NCBI GenBank assembly: GCA_964529265.1 | Contig: CAZGVW010000060.1 | Span: forward strand, 1 to 13,768 | DNA: 13,768 bases | Direction of reading: 5' to 3' | Source: CAZGVW01 sp964529265 | GTDB lineage: Bacteria > Planctomycetota > Phycisphaerae > Phycisphaerales > UBA1924 | In this document: positions 1-6,311 of the stretch, piece by piece | Layout of the letters: each line of letters starts with the position of its first letter | Numbering within the stretch: position 1 is the first letter of the stretch | The notes under the pieces: generated by a model | Database searches by the model: none | Seen by the model: only the letters and a program-made list of their open reading frames with translations | Told to the model about the DNA's origin: nothing | Program-made: the position numbers and the translations under genes

Positions 1-1
1 C

Positions 2-646
2 GGAAGGTATCAATCTCTTTCGAGGGCCGAAGGACTGGCTGATGGCGTCGCGTGGTATGGAGGCGCCGCATTGGTTGCAGAGGGGAAGGCGGCAATCCTT
101 CCAGCAGCGATCCGTGGGCGATTTCGGGATGACGCCGAGTACTGCGAACTTCTGCGCAACAAACTGGGAATCCAAAAGGCGATCGATCAGATCGACACGA
201 CGATACGGGAGATTGCGAGCGGTAAGATCAGGAATCCAGACGGGCGCGGTCCTGTGCGATCGTTCGGGTCACTGATTGTCGTGTGGGAGAGTGTGGCGCT
301 GACGCAGTTCGCTAACAGCCTGTGGGATCGCGTCATACCGCAGAAGGAGGATCGGACCGGTCCTCGGATCCTGCGCCCCCAAGTCGTGAGCGTTGACGAA
401 CTTCTGCGGCTGCGAGGGTATGCGCAATGGTCGCTGTATGAGATCATAAGAAAGAAGAACGACGAATCCGTGCTGCGAAACGAGTCGCTCTTGACGTACC
501 TTGAGGTGTCAGGATTTTCTCGGGTCAGAGGGCTGAGAAAGCTGTTCCCGATTACTGATGTGATTAACCGAGCGTCTGAGTATTTTTCTGTCGATGGCGG
601 CGCACACTCAGACGTGAGACCTCACCACTCCGGTCCGCCGTTGTAG
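2..646 (+). CDS. Hypothetical protein, 5'-truncated by the window
   Basis: This frame is open from the window edge to a TAG at 644-646, giving about 214 visible residues; the true start lies upstream. A TTG at 71 could be read as a start, but the frame continues in protein-like fashion before it (RYQSLSRAEGLADG), so I treat the gene as truncated. I do not recognise the family. The visible part is soluble and charged, with helical-looking stretches (ELLRNKLGIQKAIDQIDTTI, then EIIRKKNDESVLRNESLLTY) and no signal peptide or membrane segment. The last eight residues or so are encoded inside the 3' end of the convergent mutase gene, so the natural C-terminus may have been altered. Base composition differs from the neighbours: positions 421-480 hold only 28 G+C in 60. 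The gene could be an acquired accessory gene or a remnant of one. Confidence 0.55.
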   Translation, partial: GRYQSLSRAEGLADGVAWYGGAALVAEGKAAILPAAIRGRFRDDAEYCELLRNKLGIQKAIDQIDTTIREIASGKIRNPDGRGPVRSFGSLIVVWESVALTQFANSLWDRVIPQKEDRTGPRILRPQVVSVDELLRLRGYAQWSLYEIIRKKNDESVLRNESLLTYLEVSGFSRVRGLRKLFPITDVINRASEYFSVDGGAHSDVRPHHSGPPL

Positions 647-2475
647 CGGCCGTAAACATCGGCGATGGCCTGGACCATTTCGCCGAGTGTGCAGTTGGCG
701 AGGGCGGCTTGGACGAGGGCGGGCATGACGTTTTCGGCGCGGCGGGCGGATTCGCGGATGGTGTCGAGGGCTTTGGCGGCGGCTTTGGGGTCGCGCTTCT
801 GTTTGAAGGCGCGGAGGCGGGAGACCTGATCGTCTTCGACGGTGTGCGGGATCTGGAGGATCTCGATGGGGCGCTTCTCTTCGCGGTCGATGTACTCGTT
901 GAGGCCGACGATGATGCGGTCGCCGGCTTCGCACTCCTGGGAGAAGCGGTAGGAGGCTTCGGCGATCTGGCGGCGGAAGTAGCCGCGGTTGATGCCGGCG
1001 ACGACGCCGCCGTAGCCGCCGGAGGGCTTGAGGGCAGAGGCCTGAGGCGTAGAGGAAGACCCGGCTCGGAGAGCCGGGCCACCAGGAAGCGGGGCACCAG
1101 GAGCCGGGGCACCGGGGGCTTTGGCGGAAGCGCGCGTGTCGATTCCCTTCCACGGGCCGCCGCCCATTTCGTCGATTTCGGCGATGTAGGCGAGGGCTTC
1201 GGACTCCATCTTGTCGGTGAGGTCTTCGATGAACCATGCGCCGCCGAGCGGATCGACCACGCGCGTGACGCCGGTTTCGTGCGCGAGGATCTGCTGCGTG
1301 CGCAGGGCGACGGTGACGGCCTGCTCGGTCGGAAGGCCGAGGGTTTCGTCCATGGAATCGGTGTGGAGGCTCTGGCAGCCGCCGAGGACGCCCGCCATGG
1401 CCTGGTAGGCGACGCGAACGATGTTGTTCAGCGGCTGCTGCTCGGTGAGGGAGCAGCCGGCGGTCTGCACGTGCGTCTTCATGTACCACGATTTCTCGCT
1501 CTTCGCGCCGTATCGGTCGCGCATCATGCGGGCCCAGATGCGGCGGGCGGCGCGGAGCTTGCAGATCTCCTCGAAGAACTCGTTGTGGCTGTTGAAGAAG
1601 AAGGAGAGGCGCGGCGCGAAGGCATCGACGTCGAGCCCGCGGAGGAGCGAGGCTTCGACATACTCCATGCCGTCGCGCAGGGTGAAGGCGAGTTCCTGCG
1701 TGGCGGTCGAGCCCGCCTCGCGGATGTGGTAGCCGGAGATGGAGACGGAGTGCCACCTGGGCACGTGCTTCGTCTGGAACTCGATGGTGTCCACGACGAG
1801 TTTCACCGACGCTTCGGGCGGATAGATGAACTCGTTCTGGGAGTGGAACTCCTTGAGGATGTCGTTCTGGAGCGTGCCGCCGAGCGAATCCCACGAGATG
1901 TTGCGCTGCTTCGCCATCGCGAGGTACATGGCCCAGATGACGGCGGCGGGGCCGTTGATGGTCTGGGAGACGGTGACCTGATCGATGGGGATATCCGCGT
2001 AGAGGCGGTGCATGTCCTCGATGGTGTCGATGGCGACGCCGCAGCGGCCGACTTCGCCCGCGGAGAGCGGGTCATCCGAATCGCGGCCCATGAGTGTGGG
2101 GAGATCGAAGGCGGTCGAGAGGCCGGTGTTGGCCTTGGCGCCCCCGGAAGTCTTTGCCGCGGCGAGGAGGTACTTGAAGCGGCGGTTGGTGTCGTCGGCG
2201 GAGCCGAAGCCCGCGAACTGGCGCATGGTCCAGAGGCGGGTGCGGTAGCCACTGGGGAAGAGGCCTCGGGTGTATGGGAACTGGCCCGGCGCGGCGATGT
2301 CGCGATCGAAGTTGGAGAGGGATTCGATGTGGTTCTGCGGTCCATAGACCGGATCGAGCACGACGCCGGAGATGGTGACGGCATGGGGATCGACCCCCCC
2401 TCGGGGCGAGGAGGTCAGGGTCGAGGAATGGAGGGGGCCGCCGGGGCGATTATGCTGTGACGATGCGGTGGTCAT
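622..2475 (-). CDS. Acyl-CoA mutase large subunit (methylmalonyl-CoA mutase family, isobutyryl-CoA-mutase-like)
   Basis: 617 aa. This is the substrate-binding TIM-barrel chain of a coenzyme-B12-dependent acyl-CoA carbon-skeleton mutase. Family blocks are clear: DPVYGP (41-46), WTMRQFAGF (82-90), AFDLPTLMGRDSDDP (122-136), LQNDILKEF (202-210), SISGYHIREAGST (245-257), FAPRLSFFF (286-294), QTAGCSLTEQQPLNN (337-351), VDPLGGAWF (407-415). The chain ends after the barrel and shows no DxHxxG cobalamin-binding domain, so a separate small subunit, not in this window, must supply B12. At the substrate-specificity positions it has Phe87 and Gln213, where methylmalonyl-CoA mutase has Tyr and Arg; this matches isobutyryl-CoA mutase (IcmA). 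An insert of about 50 residues (441-489), rich in Pro/Ala/Gly/Ser, interrupts the block after EIDEMGG. The first 25-30 residues are low-complexity and the start is uncertain. No Shine-Dalgarno is seen; a TAAACT element lies 6 nt before the ATG. The kinase gene diverges 22 bp away. Confidence 0.93.
   Translation of the reverse strand: MTTASSQHNRPGGPLHSSTLTSSPRGGVDPHAVTISGVVLDPVYGPQNHIESLSNFDRDIAAPGQFPYTRGLFPSGYRTRLWTMRQFAGFGSADDTNRRFKYLLAAAKTSGGAKANTGLSTAFDLPTLMGRDSDDPLSAGEVGRCGVAIDTIEDMHRLYADIPIDQVTVSQTINGPAAVIWAMYLAMAKQRNISWDSLGGTLQNDILKEFHSQNEFIYPPEASVKLVVDTIEFQTKHVPRWHSVSISGYHIREAGSTATQELAFTLRDGMEYVEASLLRGLDVDAFAPRLSFFFNSHNEFFEEICKLRAARRIWARMMRDRYGAKSEKSWYMKTHVQTAGCSLTEQQPLNNIVRVAYQAMAGVLGGCQSLHTDSMDETLGLPTEQAVTVALRTQQILAHETGVTRVVDPLGGAWFIEDLTDKMESEALAYIAEIDEMGGGPWKGIDTRASAKAPGAPAPGAPLPGGPALRAGSSSTPQASALKPSGGYGGVVAGINRGYFRRQIAEASYRFSQECEAGDRIIVGLNEYIDREEKRPIEILQIPHTVEDDQVSRLRAFKQKRDPKAAAKALDTIRESARRAENVMPALVQAALANCTLGEMVQAIADVYGRYNGGPEW
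1009..1155 (-). repeat. In-frame Pro/Ala/Gly/Ser-rich insert in the mutase gene
   Basis: This stretch encodes mutase residues 441-489 and has no counterpart in typical family members, where EIDEMGG runs almost directly into VVAGINRGYF. On the + strand it contains tandem 15-base units (1080-1094 CACCAGGAAGCGGGG and 1095-1109 CACCAGGAGCCGGGG, then a partial third unit) giving APGAPAPGAP-like sequence. Next to them are a perfect palindrome at 1060-1078 and the word GCCTGAGGCG at 1040-1049, which also occurs as its complement in the UbiD insert. Reading frame is preserved on both sides. Confidence 0.7.
1060..1078. repeat. Perfect 8-bp palindrome with 3-nt loop inside a coding region
   Basis: CCCGGCTC (1060-1067) and GAGCCGGG (1071-1078) are exact inverse complements separated by GGA. 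The hairpin lies inside the low-complexity insert of the mutase gene, far from its stop codon, so it is not a gene-end terminator. It looks like a REP-type dispersed palindrome, but copy number in the genome cannot be judged from here. Confidence 0.7.
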
Positions 2476-2481
2476 GCTGGA

Positions 2482-2487
2482 AGTTTA
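2482..2487 (-). promoter_or_regulatory. Possible -10 element of a leaderless promoter for the mutase
   Basis: On the minus strand TAAACT fits the TANNNT -10 pattern and ends 6 nt before the ATG at 2475. That spacing would put the transcription start at or next to the start codon. No good -35 hexamer is seen and there is no Shine-Dalgarno before this gene. The motif is short, so it is only suggestive alone; similar spacing recurs at the dehydrogenase and UbiD genes. Confidence 0.3.
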
Positions 2488-2497
2488 GCGGGCAGGG

Positions 2498-4603
2498 ATG
2501 GCGGGAGACTGGGGCGTGACGGCGGCGCAGACCATGGGCGACGAGGGGCCGGACCACCCCCGGCCTGAGCCCAACTCCCGGGCCCACCCCCACCCGGGGC
2601 GCCGGCCGCGGCTGCACGCGTGGCTGTCGCCGTTGCGGATCGCGGGGCTGTACATCGTGGCGGGGGCGGTGTGGATCCTGGTTTCGGACCGGGTGGTGGA
2701 CACGGTGTTTGCGGAGCCGGAATCGCAGCACTTGGCGCAGACGATCAAGGGGTGGTCGTTCATTGCGGTGACGGGGGCGCTGCTGTGGCTGCTGGTGCGG
2801 CGGTTTGCGCGGGAGGTCGCCGCGGCGGCGCACGAGAGCGAGGAGCGGTTCCGGAACCTGGCGGAGCGGAACGTGGTGGGAATCTGGCACGTGACTCAGG
2901 AGGGGCGGACGCTGTACGCGAACCCCTCGATGTGCGCGATGCTGGAGGTGGATGGTCCGGAGGCGCTGGAGCGCGGGACGTATCACCAGTTCTTCACGCC
3001 GGCGAGCCTGGAGGTGATGAAAGTCGAACTGGCGAAGCGGCGCGCGGGGATGGCGTCGTCGTACGAGGCGGAGATGGTGGGGCGTCGCGGGACGAGGCGT
3101 CGCGTGATCATCAGCGGCGCGCCGCACGTGCGGCCGGACGGGACGCGGACGCTCATCGGCACGTTCACGGACATCACGGAGCGCACTCGGACGGAGGAGC
3201 GGCTGGAGCAATCGGAGGAGCGGTATCGATTTCTGTTCCAGCGCGCGCCGGTGCTCACGGTGGCGATCGGTGAGGATGGCGAGGTGCGCGACATCAACGA
3301 GGAGGTGTCGCGGCGGCTGGGGTGGAGGCGTGAGGAAGTGATCGGGCGGAACGTGGGCGAGTTCGTGCTGGAGGAGCAGCGCGAGCAGGTGGCGAAGCTG
3401 CTGGAGGCGGATTTCCGCGGCGAAGAGACGCCCGAGACGGAGATGGTGATCTTCGGTCGCGACGGACGGAGGCGGACGGTGTTCCTCGCGGCGGGGCAGG
3501 CGCTCTTTGATGATGAGCAGGGGCGGCGGACGGCGCTGATCACGGGAATCGACGTGACGGATCGGATGCTGTCGGAGGAGCGCTTCCGGATGGTGGCGAG
3601 CGTGGCGACGGATGCGATCTACGACTGGGATCTGATCACCGATCGGCTGTGGTGGAGCGAGGGGATGCAGACGCTGTTCGGGTTCGAGCAATCGGAGATC
3701 ACGCCGGACCTGGCGTGGTGGAGCGAGCGCGTGCATCCGGACGATGGGCAGCGCGTGCTGGACAGCCTGAACGCGGCGGTGGAGGAGGGCGCGGAGGATT
3801 GGTCGGAGGAGTACCGGTTCCGGCGCTCGGACGGGGGGTATTCGGACGTGATCGACCGCGGGCGGATTCTGCGGGACGAAACGGGCCGGCCGGTGCGGAT
3901 GGTGGGGGGGATGAAGGACATCTCGGAGCGCAAGACGGCGGAGCGGCGGCAGGCGCTCATGATGGCGGAGCTGGACCACCGCGTGAAGAACAACCTGGCG
4001 GCGGTGCTCTCGATCGCGGAGACGTCGCTGGCGAAATCGGATTCGCTGGAGGCGTTCCGGAGGTCGTTCACGGGGCGGATCGCGGCGCTGGCGCGGGTGC
4101 ATGCGCTGCTGGCGCAGGGGAAGTGGGAGGGCGTGAGCCTGCGGCAGCTGATGGAGCGGACGCTGGCGGCGTATTCATCGGGGGCGAAGGCGGAGGTGAG
4201 CATCGAGGGGGAGGAGCATCGGATTGCGCCCGCGGCGGCGCCATCGCTGTGCATGGCGTTTCACGAACTGGCGACGAACGCGGCGAAGTACGGGGCGCTC
4301 TCGAACCGGCAGGGGCGCGTGAGCGTGCGGTGGGTGACGGCGGCGGGCGGGAACGGTCGGGCGGAGGTCCGGATCGAGTGGGTGGAATCGGGCGGGCCGG
4401 CGGTGGGGAAGCCGGAGCGGCTGGGGCTGGGTTCGGAGATCATCCGGGGCGCGATCGAGTACGAACTCGGGGGGAAGGTGGCGCGCGAGTTCCGAGCGGA
4501 GGGGCTGCGGTGTGATATCGTGCTGCCGGCCGCGAGCATTTTGGCGGTTGAAGGCGGGGCGGCGCGGGGGCGCGGGGCGACGTTCCTTGGAGCGAACCCA
4601 TGA
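2498..4603 (+). CDS. Membrane-anchored PAS-domain sensor histidine kinase, HWE family
   Basis: 701 aa as drawn. Two membrane segments (about 46-63 and 86-100) enclose a short external loop. Three PAS domains follow: about 113-228 (ends TFTDITERT), 236-356 (ends GIDVTDRM) and 359-478 (PAS with PAC, WSERVHPDD and KDISERK). The kinase core has the HWE-type phosphoacceptor block LDHRVKNNL with His494, an ATP-binding block HELATNAAKYG (589-599, Asn594), the diagnostic WVE motif (628-630) in IEWVESGGP, and GLGSEII (643-649). It should autophosphorylate His494 and pass phosphate to the regulator just downstream, whose ATG overlaps this stop codon (ATGA). The N-terminus is uncertain: residues 18-38 are Pro/Arg/His-rich low-complexity, the ATG directly abuts an AGGG with no spacing, and homology begins near residue 44. 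The signal sensed cannot be read from the sequence. Confidence 0.93.
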   Translation: MAGDWGVTAAQTMGDEGPDHPRPEPNSRAHPHPGRRPRLHAWLSPLRIAGLYIVAGAVWILVSDRVVDTVFAEPESQHLAQTIKGWSFIAVTGALLWLLVRRFAREVAAAAHESEERFRNLAERNVVGIWHVTQEGRTLYANPSMCAMLEVDGPEALERGTYHQFFTPASLEVMKVELAKRRAGMASSYEAEMVGRRGTRRRVIISGAPHVRPDGTRTLIGTFTDITERTRTEERLEQSEERYRFLFQRAPVLTVAIGEDGEVRDINEEVSRRLGWRREEVIGRNVGEFVLEEQREQVAKLLEADFRGEETPETEMVIFGRDGRRRTVFLAAGQALFDDEQGRRTALITGIDVTDRMLSEERFRMVASVATDAIYDWDLITDRLWWSEGMQTLFGFEQSEITPDLAWWSERVHPDDGQRVLDSLNAAVEEGAEDWSEEYRFRRSDGGYSDVIDRGRILRDETGRPVRMVGGMKDISERKTAERRQALMMAELDHRVKNNLAAVLSIAETSLAKSDSLEAFRRSFTGRIAALARVHALLAQGKWEGVSLRQLMERTLAAYSSGAKAEVSIEGEEHRIAPAAAPSLCMAFHELATNAAKYGALSNRQGRVSVRWVTAAGGNGRAEVRIEWVESGGPAVGKPERLGLGSEIIRGAIEYELGGKVAREFRAEGLRCDIVLPAASILAVEGGAARGRGATFLGANP
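4589..4592 (+). promoter_or_regulatory. Ribosome binding site of the response regulator
   Basis: GGAG lies 7 nt before the ATG at 4600, inside the 3' end of the kinase gene. With the ATGA overlap it favours coupled translation of kinase and regulator. It supports 4600 over the second ATG at 4603. Confidence 0.5.
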
Positions 4604-4989
4604 TGGAGTCGCAGCGAAGCGAATCGCTGGCGGGTCTTCGCATCCTGGTCGTGGAGGACAATTTTCTCATTGCATCGTCGCTGCAGCGCACGCTGATGTC
4701 GTGGGGGTGCACGGTGGTGGGGCCTGCGCCTTCGGTGCAGGAGGCGGTGCGGCTGGCGATGACGGAGGCGGTGGACGGGGCGATTCTGGACATCAACGTG
4801 AAGGGGGGCGTGAGCGCGCCGGTGGCGGAGGCGCTGCGGCGGCGGGGGCTGCCGCTGTTCTTCATCACGGGGTATGCGAGCCCGCAGATGCTGCCGGCGC
4901 AGTTCAAGACGATCCCGCGGCTGCACAAGCCGATCGACCGGGAGGAGCTGAAGAGCGCGATGATGGACATGTTCCTCGAGATGTGCTGA
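4600..4989 (+). CDS. Single-domain response regulator (FAT-GUY-like receiver)
   Basis: 129 aa, a lone receiver domain without an output domain. Phosphorylation-site residues are present: acidic pair Glu19-Asp20 (LVVED), phosphoacceptor Asp64 (AILDIN), Thr90 (FFITGYASP) and Lys110 (RLHKPID). The FFITGYASP segment resembles the FAT GUY subgroup of single-domain regulators, known to pair with HWE or HisKA_2 kinases and often to act by protein-protein contact or as a phosphate sink. The gene overlaps the upstream kinase by ATGA, so the two are almost certainly partners. A conserved hydrophobic core with no membrane segment indicates a cytoplasmic protein. The output of the pathway is unknown; the next gene, 25 bp downstream on the same strand, encodes an MgtC/DUF4010 membrane protein and is the only visible hint. 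Confidence 0.93.
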   Translation: MMESQRSESLAGLRILVVEDNFLIASSLQRTLMSWGCTVVGPAPSVQEAVRLAMTEAVDGAILDINVKGGVSAPVAEALRRRGLPLFFITGYASPQMLPAQFKTIPRLHKPIDREELKSAMMDMFLEMC

Positions 4990-4999
4990 GGGGCTGATC

Positions 5000-5004
5000 A
5001 GGAG
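5000..5004 (+). promoter_or_regulatory. Ribosome binding site deciding a GTG start
   Basis: AGGAG lies 10 nt before GTG 5015 and 19 nt before the alternative ATG 5024. The spacing favours the GTG. Confidence 0.5.
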
Positions 5005-5014
5005 ACGACTGCGC

Positions 5015-6292
5015 GTGAGTCCGATGGCGCCTTCGGGATGGGATGCAGCGTGGTCGGTGGCGCCGTTTGCGCTGGCGATCGGGCTCGGGCTGCTCGTGGG
5101 GGTGCAGCGGGAGCGGGCGGCTTCGGCGCTGGCGGGTGTGCGGACGTTTCCCTTGATCACGGCGCTGGGCGCGATGTGCGCGATGCTGGGGGACACGTAC
5201 GGGGGTTGGGTGATCGCGGCGGGGATGCTGGCGGTGGCGGCGGCGATCGTGATCGGGAACGTGGCGAAGATGCGCGGGGGTGTGGCGGACCCGGGGCTGA
5301 CGACGGAAATTGCGATGCTGCTCATGTTCGCCGTTGGGGCTGCGGCGTGGACGGGGCCGACGGTGGTGGCGGTCGCGCTGACGGGTGCGGTCATGGCGCT
5401 GCTGCACGCGAAGGCGGCGCTGCACGGGTTTGTCGAGCGCATGGGTGAGGAGGATGCGCGGGCGATCGTGCAGTTCGTGCTCATCAGCCTGGTGATTCTG
5501 CCGGTGCTGCCGGATACGACGTTCGGGCCGTATGGCGTGCTGAATCCGCGGAACATCTGGCTGATGGTGGTGCTGGTGGTGGGCATCAGCCTGTTGGGAT
5601 ATGTGGCGCACCGGCTGATGGACAAGCGGCTGGGGTTCCTGGTGGGCGGCGCGCTGGGCGGGCTGGTGTCGAGCACGGCGACGACGGCGTCGTTTTCGAG
5701 GCGGGCGGGCGCGACGGCGGACCTAGCGGGCGTGGCGGCGGTGGTGATCATGCTCGCGACGTGCATCATGCTGGTGCGCGTGCTGGTCGAGGTGGCGGTG
5801 GTGGCGCCGGGGTTTTTGAAGGCGGTGGGGCCGCCGATCGGGGCGCTGCTGGGGGTGGGGGCGCTGACGGCGGGTGTTCTCCATGTGCGGGCGCGCCACT
5901 CGAAGGTTGATCCGCCGACGCCGAGCAACCCGGGTGAGTTCAAGACGGCTCTGCTGTTCGGCGGGCTCTATGCGATCGTGCTGGTGGCGGCGGCGGCGGC
6001 GAAGGATGAGTTTGAGTCGCTGGGGCTGTACGCGGTGGCGGGAATCTCGGGCTTGACGGACATGGATGCGATCACGCTCTCGACCGCGCGGCTGGTGGAG
6101 GCGGGGCAGGTGAGCGCGGACGTCGGGTGGCGGGCGATCGTGATCGCCTCGATGTCGAACCTCGTGTTCAAGGGGTGGATCGCGGCGACGCTGGGGGGGC
6201 GGCGGCTGGCGATGATCGTGTTGGTTGCGTTCGGCGTTTCGCTGGCGGCGAGCGCGGGGGTGCTGGTGGTTTGGGGCGCGCCTTCGAACTGA
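5015..6292 (+). CDS. MgtC/SapB family membrane protein with DUF4010 domain
   Basis: 425 aa, polytopic, about a dozen hydrophobic segments. The N-terminal MgtC-like part has IGLGLLVGVQRER (22-34) and GVRTFPLITALGA (41-53). The DUF4010 part follows, with GPYGVLNPRNIW (171-182), GGALGGLVSSTATTASFSRR (211-230) and GLTDMDAITLS (346-356). MgtC relatives occur in the inner membrane and have been linked to magnesium homeostasis and acid or intracellular stress; the role of the DUF4010 fusion is not established. GTG was taken as start because AGGAG precedes it at proper distance. The gene follows the response regulator by 25 bp on the same strand, so co-transcription with the two-component pair is likely. 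It converges on the dehydrogenase gene with 19 bp between stop codons and no clear terminator there. Confidence 0.9.
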   Translation: MSPMAPSGWDAAWSVAPFALAIGLGLLVGVQRERAASALAGVRTFPLITALGAMCAMLGDTYGGWVIAAGMLAVAAAIVIGNVAKMRGGVADPGLTTEIAMLLMFAVGAAAWTGPTVVAVALTGAVMALLHAKAALHGFVERMGEEDARAIVQFVLISLVILPVLPDTTFGPYGVLNPRNIWLMVVLVVGISLLGYVAHRLMDKRLGFLVGGALGGLVSSTATTASFSRRAGATADLAGVAAVVIMLATCIMLVRVLVEVAVVAPGFLKAVGPPIGALLGVGALTAGVLHVRARHSKVDPPTPSNPGEFKTALLFGGLYAIVLVAAAAAKDEFESLGLYAVAGISGLTDMDAITLSTARLVEAGQVSADVGWRAIVIASMSNLVFKGWIAATLGGRRLAMIVLVAFGVSLAASAGVLVVWGAPSN

Positions 6293-6311
6293 TGCGCGGT
6301 CAGCGCTCGAT

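Noticed and set aside
709..2460. 583-aa open frame on the + strand opposite the mutase
   Set aside because: It is an antisense shadow of a strongly conserved enzyme; the Gly/Glu/Asp/Val-rich translation reflects the high-GC codon pattern of the other strand.
2450..4102. 550-aa open frame on the minus strand opposite the kinase
   Set aside because: The translation is Arg/His/Pro/Leu-rich with no domain, while the + strand has three PAS domains and a full kinase core.
4261..5943. 560-aa open frame on the minus strand opposite the kinase end, regulator and MgtC-like gene
   Set aside because: It spans three real genes on the other strand and has Ser/Thr/Pro-rich composition without motifs.
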